Source: Mimachlamys varia
Taxonomy: Eukaryota > Mollusca > Bivalvia > Pectinida > Pectinidae
DNA length: 64,000 bases
Reading direction: 5' to 3'
Assembly (NCBI GenBank): GCA_947623455.1
Contig: OX392532.1
Span: forward strand, 1,302,001-1,366,000
Part shown: piece by piece, positions 1 to 10,328 of the stretch
How positions within the stretch are numbered: position 1 is the first letter of the stretch
Layout of the letters: the number at the start of each line of letters is the position of its first letter
Translations under genes and position numbers: made by a program
Notes under the pieces: model-generated
What the model was told of the DNA's origin: nothing
Seen by the model: only the letters and a program-made list of their open reading frames with translations
Databases searched by the model: none

Positions 1-2652
1 GGATGAGGAATAAGATATGACGCCATCTCATCGATTCAGAAATGAACTCCGAGTAAATTTAATGCACAATATATCGAATATATACATACCACAAAAGTGT
101 ATAAGTTACACCGTGACTCAGTTAGAAGATGTGTAAAACAGGCACGCAATCCAGTTAATATATGCTGGCTTTATATTTCTGTGGTACAAATGTACTTATC
201 AAAAGCTTTACCAATCGTACGTAATATCTCAATTACATTTGCAGCGAAATTGTCAATGACTTACGTACATGTACATCTATTATGCTAGCACCATATTTAT
301 GTAATGAACGTATCGGTTTCTAGATATGATGTCGTTACACTGTACATATTTTCTGTAAATCAACCGTATTTTAGTTTTTTAATCAGATACAAATTTGAAA
401 TTGGATGCAAATTTCAATATTATATTAATTCGACATTTATATATGTACAATGTGATGCATGCGAGTTGGAGATAACCAGGGGTGTGAGGTACAATGTACC
501 TCTCTTACTTACCATATCAAGATTCTCTGTAGTATTTACACATATTCAAACTTTATACATCGTGATTGTCGATTCCTGTATCAATAAGCATTTTGAAAAT
601 TAATGATGACCACAAATGAATTCAGATATTCTTTATAATCGATTCCTCGTGTTAAATGTTATAGAGTTGTCATTTTAGCGGACTTTATATCGTTTACGCC
701 AGCGGTCGCCAATAGGCCGATCGCAGAATGCGAAAAAAAACATTAATTCAGTGATAAAAAAAAACAGTGTAGTCGATGAAAAATAAACGCCATTTGTTTT
801 ACCAAAATTTGTATAAAATGTGCCTTGTGTCAATTCAATTTCAATTTAGATTCAATTTCAGAGCAAAACTATAGTACAGGTAAAACGTAACTCACTGTCC
901 AGTTAACTAATTAGTGTCTCATCCCCTGAATGGCACGGCACGCCCGGGGGCACACTCAGTGACCCCTGGTCGCCAGGTGTTAGGAGCCCTATTCAATAGC
1001 CAGAGACGTATAAAGTTTTATACAGTACTGCATGTCTCTGGAATAGCCTAGGGCATTCGGGACTTAGTCATGAGTGGTAAGGAAATGTTATCCCCTATAA
1101 ACTACCTACCAAACTCCACTAGCATAATATAAACAAGAACCCGATTAAGAAAAACGATCTATATTCTAGGCAAAATGATGATCAACTCTCGATTAGAATT
1201 TAATGTGAAGTAAACAGTCTAAATATAAAAACCTTTCACTTACTAAAATACTTCTTCACAAAGTCTTATGAGGATAAATATTTTCTCTCCATGAAACGTT
1301 ATTTTTCGGCCAAACAAGAAATTGTGAGTATTGACTTATTAGTGTAACCACGGACTCAGATAATTCTATGGTGTAACTAAGTGTTAGACGGAGGATCCGG
1401 ATCAAGATGCAGGATATTTTCTAATTGTTTTAAAAAATCTGTTTAGATACAATACTGACCATGTTTGAAACAATTAAAATTCCAAATTGATTTGGTAATA
1501 TCGTTGTATTAATAATAATGAATGGGGTAGGGGGATTTTTCAAGTTACCTTATACATGGTAAATTTGATTTTTAAAGTTACCTTATACATGTTAAATTTG
1601 TCGGCATAAACATTGCTTATGATAATAGATAAAGTGGCGACACAGAATCTTTTCTTTCAGAGTCTTACCACTGTCTTGATATCACATGGACAAAACATAT
1701 CTCATATATTTTTGATCGTTGAGACTATCATTTATTAAGCCGTATTTAATCAGATTTTGTTATGGCTGTTGTGTGAATATATATATCATTTGTAAGATAA
1801 AGCGGAGTGTCAAGGTCACGATTTAGTATAAGAATTGTTGGATTGTTGTGGTCTGTGTGACCAGTTGAAATATTTTGGTATTGGGACATTTGAATAGTTG
1901 TTTAATCGTCATATTTCTTTGGTAAAATCTCACCCTTCACACATTTAAAAACTAACATTAAAATAATCCCGAACATCGAGATACCCGGTGTACAAACATA
2001 AGCCGAAACTAGTTTCAGAAGGAATAATATATTATGACCAAAAATTATAATGTTCTTTAAATATACACCTGTTTAAAGTATTGAGACTGTCGACATAAAT
2101 CTCAAATTTCGTATATCAATTCGTATACCCTTAACATTTTGCTGTATAGATCGAGCTATGAAAATATTGCACACAATGTAATAAAAGGCTAAGAAAATGC
2201 AAACACCCAAGCTAGCTCCATTTCCGAGATATTCTGATATATCTGAAAATACGCCTTTGTCTTAGCGGCGATCGCTCAAACGGCTCGCGTTCCCTGTCAT
2301 TGATTAAAATGTGTATCTCTACATTTAACTCATGAGTTTGATTTCTTTCTGAAACTGAACTTAGATTTTCTATTCCTTATACATGTCCCCGTTTTGTAGT
2401 TTATCTACTCCAATCTACATCGCTTTAGATACCCCATTGACTACCTGCCGACATTTTTGGCCTCCTGCTGTCAGCACTGGATACAGGTGTGTTAATTAGT
2501 GTTATTTACATGTATAAGACTTTTACACATATGAAGGCTAAGGGTGTGGATCGAGTTACTTGCGTACAATGTATATATTTTTTCTCACTTATTCATTTCA
2601 GAATTTTTGAACCAGGTACTAGAATGCCCAAGTCACACATTCACGGATTTGA
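1..2652. other. Gene-free AT-rich region
   Basis: No coding region was recognised on either strand: the open frames are short, lack family resemblance and cannot be joined by plausible splice sites. A GC-richer patch lies near 910-1060, with short complementary segments around 986-1054. A 33-bp direct repeat occurs at 1534-1599. The rest is unremarkable AT-rich DNA, probably intergenic. Confidence 0.5.
1534..1599. repeat. 33-bp tandem duplication
   Basis: Two adjacent 33-bp units, 1534-1566 and 1567-1599, each contain AGTTACCTTATACATG and end in TAAATTT. They differ at only a few positions, so the duplication is recent or conserved. No function is suggested. Confidence 0.8.
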
Positions 2653-2765
2653 CACAGGGGCAAGGCACGGACCTATGTCACTATGAAATGATTGTCAATA
2701 ATGTGTTTTACTTTTCTCGAATATAGCCCCTCCCACTACTATATGGTCCGTGCCTAGCCCCTGTG
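2653..2765. mobile_element. 113-bp hAT-type MITE with 8-bp target duplication
   Basis: The termini are inverted repeats: the left begins CACAGGGGCAAGGCACGG and the right ends CCGTGCCTAGCCCCTGTG. The element is flanked on both sides by the identical octamer GGATTTGA, which reads as a target-site duplication. Eight-base duplications and CA(C)AGGG-like ends are typical of hAT-superfamily elements. There is no transposase, so it is non-autonomous. The structure is seen directly; the superfamily is inferred. Confidence 0.82.
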
Positions 2766-2784
2766 GGATTTGATGCCGGATTAA

Positions 2785-3370
2785 TACGAACCGGCATCAT
2801 TCGTCGCAATCTGTATTGGTTCGTAGCTTTGCATATTGTAGCCGTAATCATACGTAGTAGTATTGTATATCCGCGACAATTTTTGAACATGCTCAAGATT
2901 TGACCACAGATCAAACAACCGTAGTTTATCCTTACTAAACCGTATTTGAACGTACATGTCCATTCTAGTACTTATCAATCCGTAAATCCTTACTTAATAT
3001 TAGTACTAGTTACACCACGTATTTGCTAAGGATATGATACGGTTTGCTACGAATTTGTCATGGAACGGAACGATCGCATCACGTTGCATTACGGATCGCT
3101 CCATGGCGGTTCGTACTATTCCGTATCAGACCGTTCTTATTCCTACTAACCCTTACTTACACCGTAGCAACCTACTGTTTTTCCGCATTGCAACCCCCTG
3201 ACACGTGTCGTTCCGTATTAACCCGTGTCGTACCAATTCGTATCACTCATGTTGCCAAATGGCCTCTTTCCTGCAATATCCTTGGAAGATACGTCAATAC
3301 CCGTAGTAACACTGTTATGCATCCGTATCTGCTCCGTATCGGACTACGGAAATTGGAATTTTCGGGGTCA
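2785..3370. repeat. CCGTA-rich quasi-repetitive tract
   Basis: The pentamer CCGTA, or its complement TACGG, recurs many times over about 600 bp, with loose spacing of roughly 10-20 bp and AT-rich linkers. It looks like a decayed short-period satellite. A 115-codon open frame at 3044-3391 is probably a by-product. No coding signal or known family was recognised. Confidence 0.5.
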
Positions 3371-3399
3371 TCCATGAGATTTTATCCTTAATTGGAACC

Positions 3400-4220
3400 G
3401 GCGAGGTGATCCGTGAATGCGTGACCTAGGCATATACTATTAACAATTCGGGACAGTAACTACAGTAGTTACGAAATACACGTGTTCGACGATAACATAG
3501 AGGAATAAGTTGTCGCTACAGAGTAACTGACTTTTCAGTTAGCGTTAAGGGAAAATAACCAACATTTCTTATAAAAATATCAGAGTACATGACTGTGAGT
3601 CAATAACAATACTATTTATTTTCATGAAACTTGCTAACAGTCTGTGTTACCTTATCCAATCGTCTGCTTTGTTTTAATTAAATCCACTGTCTGAATCTTC
3701 TGGACACCGTCTACATGCATGATCTGATTCCTAAAAAAACTATAATATTTAACACAATCCATTGCTGTATTGCCATCCATTCCTTACACGTACGGAAGTC
3801 GTTAAACATGTGACGTCACAGATTTCAGAATTCGTGTACGGTTCAGGTTCAAGTTGTATGTTACACACCGTCCTGACAAGCATGGAAATTTGGTTTAGAT
3901 TCATACATTTCGATTTCGATCGTGTTTTATTAGAAATTGGAATACCTATACGTTTATGGTCAGTCGGTTATATTGTGGATTAAACGACTGTTTTGTACTA
4001 CATGTAATATGTTATAGAAAAAAATATCCCAACGTTTTATTTAATCTTAAAAAGAATAAGCAAGATACAGGCACGGAATTAGATTATTTACCAAGTCCAT
4101 GATACTGGGTATATATTATTGTTAGATATTATCATATATATACGTTAGAATATATTTTCTTTGTCCTAGCTATAGGTTTGAGTAGCTACAGTACATATAC
4201 CGCTAGTCCCTATCCTTGAA
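3400..4220. other. No recognisable feature
   Basis: AT-rich sequence with no convincing coding potential, RNA gene or structured repeat. A 73-codon open frame at 3762-3983 shows no family resemblance and is treated as chance. Confidence 0.4.
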
Positions 4221-4225
4221 AGCGG

Positions 4226-4475
4226 CTGAACAGTTCGATCGGTCGATCGTTCGATCGTTCGATCCGCCGCTACCGGCCAGGTATCAGTTAATCGGCCGAT
4301 AGCGGCCGATCACCTCGCTCCGTTCGGGAAGCGGCCGATAACCTCGCTCCGTTCGGGAAGCGGCCGTTGTAGCAGATTTGGGCCCAATAGGTAACTCCGT
4401 TCGGCTCGCGTGCGTCCTCCGTTCGGGACGCGGCCAAACTCCGTCCGGCCAGCGGCTTTTCTCCGTTCGTGCGAT
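4226..4475. repeat. GC-rich CpG-dense repeat cluster
   Basis: This stretch is much richer in G+C and CpG than its surroundings. It starts with GATCGTTC-type short repeats, then has two adjacent copies of a unit containing CTCCGTTCGGGAAGCGGCCG (about 4312-4365). Diverged CTCCGTTCGGG and CTCCGTCCGGCC copies continue to about 4460. Open frames over it are repeat-driven. It could be a short satellite or a CpG-rich regulatory patch, but no adjacent gene supports the second reading. Confidence 0.6.
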
Positions 4476-4494
4476 AAAAAGTGGATACTTAGCC

Positions 4495-4895
4495 GTAATT
4501 CTAACTGTAACTGGTTCCATAGTGACATACTACAGCAACTATCGCCCTAGTAACTGGTACTATAGTAACTGTTTCCATAGTGACTTACTTCAGCGACTAT
4601 CGCCCTAGTAACAGGTACTATAGTAACTGATAACAGTGATTTAATACAGCAACTGTCACTCTAAATCTCCTGATGATAGAGATTTTTAAATAGTGAATGT
4701 TTGCCACAATGCATTACTACGGTGAGTGTTACCATAGTGACCATTGATATAGTGACTTTGGCCAGTGACTCAACATATTGGCTGTTGATGAGGTGACAGT
4801 TTTCATAGACCCACAATAATGACATATTGTAGTGACTGTTGACATAGTGACCGTTACTATGGTGATCGACCTTCACCATGTAAGTGACTGTTGCC
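4495..4895. repeat. ATAGTGAC-type degenerate tandem repeat
   Basis: A unit with CCATAGTGACTTACTTCAGC followed by GACTATCGCCCTAGTAAC is repeated with about 60-bp periodicity at 4500-4640. A looser series of TAGTGAC / GTTACTAT motifs then runs to about 4890. It is a decayed minisatellite; the minus-strand frame at 4661-4879 is an artefact of it. Confidence 0.65.
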
Positions 4896-5844
4896 TAAGT
4901 AGTGTTATAAATGTGCGTGTATGGTTGGAATGCTACTGCTAGCTTTTTACACACATCAAAGCATCAACTTGTTTTGTAAATTAAAGTAAAACATGTTTGT
5001 AAATGTCCCAAATTTCAAAATGATTGGAGAAATAATTAAATTTACAGTTGTCGTAATTATTGAGTTTACCAAGCCTTTGTTTATCAAATTGTTAGGTTGG
5101 CTCTACAGTCAATACATTAACCAATATATATCCGCAGATCAATATCATATTCTAACAGCATATCAAAACTTCAATCATTATTGGGTTTTTTCCCCATAAG
5201 AAAATCTTTTAACATGCTTCATATATAATACAAACATCCCAGTATCGTTTTGAATGGAGTTCATGTACATGTAAAAAGAAACTAGGTTTTAACAACATTT
5301 CAAAGTCTAAAGTTCTATGATAAAGTACATTCTCTTTGAAAACAAGCCAACAACTTTCAGCATTGCATGTAAACTTGATTTGCAATGTTGTGATTATGAT
5401 AATGCAATACATGTATGGTTTGCACTAAGTTAGTTTAGCGCTGAATTATTTTGTCTTGGTGATGAGTTCGTTAAACGTTTGATTGTCGAAATCCAGTTTA
5501 TTGAGTTTGCTGTCTGTTAGCTGTATTTTGTAAATCATCCTTTGAAAAAGTACATACTTGACGTAGGGAACAGCTTTTGAGTGTTTCTAAAAGATTGCTT
5601 TATGTTCCGAGACTATCATGGCGGTTCATGGTCATGTGACTACATTCCTGTATCAACTAAATTGTATAAGTTTATGTGCAATGTTTACCTTCAATGGACT
5701 GTATGATAGCATTCATTGTATGTGGATCCAAATAAAGTGTAGTTCATGTAATTAATGTCTTATGTTTTTTCTGACATTGAGTAATTATATTCGTGTATAA
5801 TGAATCAATTTTATTTCTTTCACAATATTCATTAAATAAGTTTT

Positions 5845-7300
5845 TAGCTCACCTGGCACAAAGTACCAGTTGATCAGTTATGTTGTGTCGTCCATTGTCC
5901 GTCAACTTTTCCTGTAAAGGACTTAAAATTGGGGACACAGGCCCATGGTATTTAGTATCTGGGTCAGAGTGCTATCATAACTGTCCTCAAATAAATGACC
6001 TTGACCCACTTTCAAGGTCACAATGGTCAAACATGTAAAACTCCCCTTTAAAAATCTTTTTCTCATTAACAAGAATGCTGGTACTTGTACTTGGCTATTT
6101 AGGTATACGTACCTTGCCTGAGGTAGGCCGAGTTCGAGCATCAACTTTAGTGGCTGTAGTCCACTATTATAGTACAATCGAACTCACTTAAGTAATGTAC
6201 ATGTGTATAAAAACAAGAGGTAGACAGTGCGCATGTCTAGCAACTATCGTACAAACTACCAATATATTCTTGTTGGACTAGAGCAACTAGCAGTCGTCTG
6301 CACATGCATGATTATTAGACAGCAAGGCAGCGATTGGTTGACATTTACACCCATGTGTAAACGCATTAAATGTAACAGCCCTACAATAGTAAATAGTCGA
6401 CAATCGAAGCAAATTACCATGACTTACTTTCAAGGTCATTTGGGTTAAATATGTACAGAACTACCATGCTCAATCTTTTTCTCAGTGACCAAAAGGCTTA
6501 TACTTTCAAGGTCATAGGAGTCAAACATGTAAATGAGGCATATTTATATATCTACATACAGACAATGGTGAAGCAAGGGGAGTAACTCCTGCATATTTTT
6601 AGGTCATCTGACCCAATGGGTCAGGATGACCTATTGCCATCGTACGTGTGCTTCCTCTGTAATCGTGTACTGTCCAAAACTTTTCCTTTAACAATCTTCT
6701 TCTCAATAACCGAAAGGCCCAGGATGCTGAAATTTGGCCAGTAGGTACCTGGGATAGAGTTCTACAAAGTTTCCTCAAATCAATGACCTTGACCTTCCTT
6801 CCTTCCATAGGGGCCTGTAGCATGCTGGGATTAAGGGCTACCAATTTTGTTCAAACGAATGTCACTGACCTACTTTCAAGGTTACTGGGTCAAATGTGTT
6901 AAAAATCTTTAAAGAACTTCTTAATAACCTAAAGGCCCAGTCAACTGATATTTAGCTAGTATCATGCTTGGATGAAGAGTACAAAGTTTGTTCATATGAT
7001 TGACCTTTACTGACTTTCAAGGTCACAGGGGTCAAAAATATTTAAAATCTTCAAGTTACTTCTCCATCACATCCATAGGGGTCAAATGTCTTAAAATGTT
7101 TCAAACACAAGGTCCCAGGATAAGGCTATTATGCAGGCAGTATCACTATGCTGCGATGAAGGAATAACAAGTTTGTTCATTGACCCTCTTAGGTAATGGG
7201 TCTAATATGGAAAAATCTTTTAACAATTACCAACAAAAAATTATATTGATTGTCAGATAACCAAAAGGTCTGGTCTGCAGGGGTTACTCCCCTTGCATAA
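5845..7300. repeat. Dispersed AAGGTCA-rich repeat, two or more copies
   Basis: Two related blocks, about 5845-6180 and 6225-7300, repeat phrases such as TTTCAAGGTCAC, GGGGTCAAA and AAAATCTTTAA. The second opens with the hairpin TCATCTGACCC / GGGTCAGGATGA at 6603-6632. This resembles a repeat common in bivalve genomes, where a palindromic start precedes a long non-coding body rich in CAAGGTCA. No protein is encoded. The class is inferred from memory of mollusc genomes, not from a search. Confidence 0.6.
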
Positions 7301-7559
7301 CTATGCGTTTTAATTACAAGTTGAGAATATGGTAGGGTTGGTAAGTAGAAAGTTGTTTTATTTATTGTACTTATTTCTGTGGGGTTTTGTTTGGAATAAG
7401 AACACATACATTGTTTCAGCAAAATGAAATGTTAATCACGACATTGACAGCTAAAACATGTAAATGTGTTTTTTCCGAACAGTCGATCCCTCCTTTGGGC
7501 TATTCTTTAAAACATCTATCCCATTACCTAGGACCCCTAGTTTTGTTTACCGGTAGTGG

Positions 7560-8045
7560 AACCATCCAAACAATTTAATATTCAAAGGAGGGGGACAAGT
7601 CCAACCAATCCTCTATTTTAATAAATAATGAGACAGTGTTGATATACAATGAAGACACCAATGTCGATCATTACATTTTTCTGGCCCATGTGTGCACAAT
7701 TTGCAAACCTAAGTGCCAAAATGTGCTATGAACACCATATGATTAAGCTGCCATTTAGGTTGGAGCAAAGTAATGACAAGCAGAGACACCAGTTTGTCCA
7801 CTGGCTTTATTTCATACACTACAAGTCGCTGGAACTTCATGAGGAGGTGTATGTGACATGTATCAAAAGTAGGTCACTCTAACCTACATTTTGACCTTTG
7901 ACCTACATCAAAAGAAAAGTTTGTCCAGGGCTATCTCGTGCAATAAAAGTCCTTGAATCTTCATAGATTAAGTATGGGTTCAGCTTGTTGAGACAGTGTG
8001 TCATGTATATGAAAAGCAGGCCACTATGAAGGATGTTACTGTAAA
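7560..8045. repeat. Second dispersed repeat with AGGTCA motifs
   Basis: A block at about 7640-8040 contains TAGGTCACT, TTGACCTTTGACCTAC and two related phrases, CAGTTTGTCCACTGGCTTTAT and AAGTTTGTCCAGGGCTAT, suggesting an internal duplication. A 77-codon open frame at 7649-7882 covers part of it but shows no domain. It is best read as a non-coding dispersed repeat. Confidence 0.4.
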
Positions 8046-8197
8046 CGTACATATTTTAGAGGTAATCTTATTTTAGCAAAATTATGATCAAGTTAATTGC
8101 TTTCTACAGAAAGAATATTTTGAATGCTTAATTGGATTTTTTTTACAGTACATAACATATAACCTCACACTCTCACATTCACTCTTACATATGTTTT

Positions 8198-8198
<1 letters not shown>

Positions 8199-8239
<41 letters not shown>

Positions 8240-8242
8240 ATG

Positions 8243-8278
<36 letters not shown>

Positions 8279-8279
8279 A
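8199..8279. repeat. (ATC)n microsatellite
   Basis: Two runs of perfect CAT/ATC trinucleotides are separated by a single ATATGA interruption and bounded by the same interruption at the right end. Confidence 0.97.
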
Positions 8280-8470
8280 TGAATTTCAATTCATAATAGC
8301 TTATATCTGAGAGCACCAAAATAAATACATATACCGGTAAATGTTTATAGTATTTATATCATCACTTTTATTTATCAAATCATTATACATGTATAAGGAT
8401 ATTACAATATTTCATAAATACACGATGACATATCTGAGCATCACATGTGCAGTACACAGCCAATGTTTCT

Positions 8471-8705
8471 TCACGTGAATTTCATGTGAAAAATTTCACG
8501 TGAATTTCACGTGAAATTCACATGAAAAAAATAGCATATGAAAATCAAACACAACGTAATTTCACATGAAATTCATGTGAAAAAATTAGCATACAAAAAT
8601 CAAATGAAATAGAATTTCACATGAAATTCATGTGAAATTTGTCACGTGAAATTCACTTTTTCCCCGCATTTCACGTGAAATTCACATGAAATTTTTCACG
8701 TGAAG
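8471..8705. repeat. Clustered TTCACGTGAA / TTCACATGAA palindromes
   Basis: At least six CACGTG hexamers, and several CATGTG/CACATG variants, sit within self-complementary TTCACGTGAA-type decamers over about 235 bp. Because each unit is a palindrome, the region can fold on itself extensively. CACGTG is the canonical bHLH E-box, so binding is conceivable, but there is no promoter evidence. The nearest gene end is at 10329. Confidence 0.85.
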
Positions 8706-9281
8706 TTGAGTGGATACTGGCCTTTCACCATCAGGGTACGTAGGATACACTGTGATCAGACATGAACATATATGGGGGTGAACTGTGCCACCACAACATT
8801 TTCCAGGTCCTGAATGTAAGCTTATTACGACTCCCTGCATATGCTTTTATTTTAAGTTGCATAGACAAATTGAAAATTGTTAATAATAATTAAAAAAAAA
8901 AAGTAAGGAGAAATAAGAATGATATAAAAATAAATTCATATAAATGATACCCAACAGAAATAGAACAATGACTTTTACATATTATATAGGTAGGAAGTAC
9001 ATGTATGGTATTCACTGTTAAAAAAGTAATATACAGTACTAATATGTTTCAAAAAAAATCTTAAAATAGTTCATTTAATCCAATAATGAACATGCTCTTT
9101 TAAAATCAACATAACATAAACAAATGTTTGCTTTCATTTCAAAAGACATTTTCAAGGAACAGGAACACGTTTTATTGCTATTTAAGCGTGTTCCTATACA
9201 ATATTCCTTTTATTTCAAAACTTGTGCATGTATTGCACAATTTTTCTTCTTAATTAGACTATCATCATAAGACGATATAAC

Positions 9282-9381
9282 CACAGGCACTTGCCTCGTC
9301 TGTCAAACACCTATAATATTAATTAATATATTTATATGGTATTGATATTATAGGTGTTTGACAGATGAGGCTAGTGCCTGT
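9282..9381. mobile_element. 100-bp foldback MITE with CACAGGCAC ends
   Basis: Inverted arms of about 40 bp start CACAGGCACTTGCCTCGTCT and end AGGCTAGTGCCTGTG, enclosing an AT-rich loop of about 25 bp. The heptamer ATATAAC occurs immediately on both sides, suggesting a 7- to 8-bp target duplication. The outermost CACAGGCACT matches the end of the larger element at 30426-31133. Confidence 0.75.
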
Positions 9382-9620
9382 GATATAACTTCTCTGGAGA
9401 CAATGTACTGATATATCCTGATGAAGAAAGATCACAATCACATATTTTAATATGATATACCACCTCCGGAGGTAAAATATAATCTAATTCAAGAATGCAA
9501 GAAAGGAATACAAAACAACATTCATGTAAACATTCCAATAAATCTCCTCAGGTTTGTATTGCGGAAGTGTCATCGGCCAAGTAATTGGTCAGGTTTTTTT
9601 CCTGAGCATGTCTTCAGTTT

Positions 9621-10115
9621 TGCCATATGGGCGGTTTGGTCGAGCGGTTAACACTCCGGCCTTCCTTACAGGCGGCCGGGGTTCGATCCCCGTAATCGTC
9701 ATATGCATGGAACATTCAGAGAAAGTCTTTTTCTCCTGCCCACACAACTCCAACAACCCAGGTTGAGTATAAAATGGTCTGGGGTTGGTGTTGCAGTATC
9801 TGTGCTGTAGCATTCAAGTGAGGTGGCACTCTAAAAGATGCCGTTGGAAACATGGTCCCACTACAAACAGAACACAATTCATCTCCAGCACACACATATG
9901 GAGATATTAGCCAGGTGGTATAGGACAAGTAGTTAGCGCCTGATTAGGCAGCTCCTGCGAACTCCTCAGAATTGTATATGATAGAACTGTATGTGTTAAT
10001 TGTATTGATTGTAGGAGAATTGTATATGTACTGTAAAGCGCTTTAGAGTGGCTTATGTTAGCTAAATAGGGCGCTATATCAAATGTTGTATATTATTATT
10101 ATTTTTATTATTGCC
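9621..10115 (+). mobile_element. tRNA-derived SINE with L2-like tail
   Basis: The head at about 9629-9701 is tRNA-like: TGGTCGAGCGGTTAAC fits a Ser/Leu-type A box and GGTTCGATCCC fits a B box. The body runs to a 3' segment with AAGCGCTTTAGAGTGGC and GGGCGCTATATCAAATGTTG, then a (TTA)n tail. That AGCGCT/(TTA)n arrangement is typical of SINEs mobilised by L2/CR1-like LINEs. TTGCCAT occurs at both edges (about 9620 and 10111) and may be the target duplication. Related tails recur near 14890 (reverse), 41560 and 42090. Confidence 0.72.
10104..10109 (-). terminator. Candidate polyadenylation signal for the dehydrogenase
   Basis: On the minus strand AATAAA occurs here, about 220 nt past the stop codon of the retinol-dehydrogenase-like gene. 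It lies inside the AT-rich tail of the neighbouring SINE, so the transposon may supply the signal. Only the motif and its distance are seen. Confidence 0.35.
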
Positions 10116-10328
10116 ATGAAATATTCCTGGGGTATGGAAGTGTAACCCCCGGTTATTTATACGGATGTACTTCTTCAGGCCTAAATGTATTCTGTAATAT
10201 TCTACTAACCAGTCATCAAACATATACCTACGTAAAGGTTGCTTTTAGAAACGACTCTTTGTTACAAACATGCACAAAACAATTACCACTGTGTAGAAAA
10301 TTATGATTCGTTTAAACACAAACATTTA

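Noticed and set aside
3044..3391. 115-codon frame in the CCGTA-rich tract
   Set aside because: Composition-driven; no domain or splice continuity.
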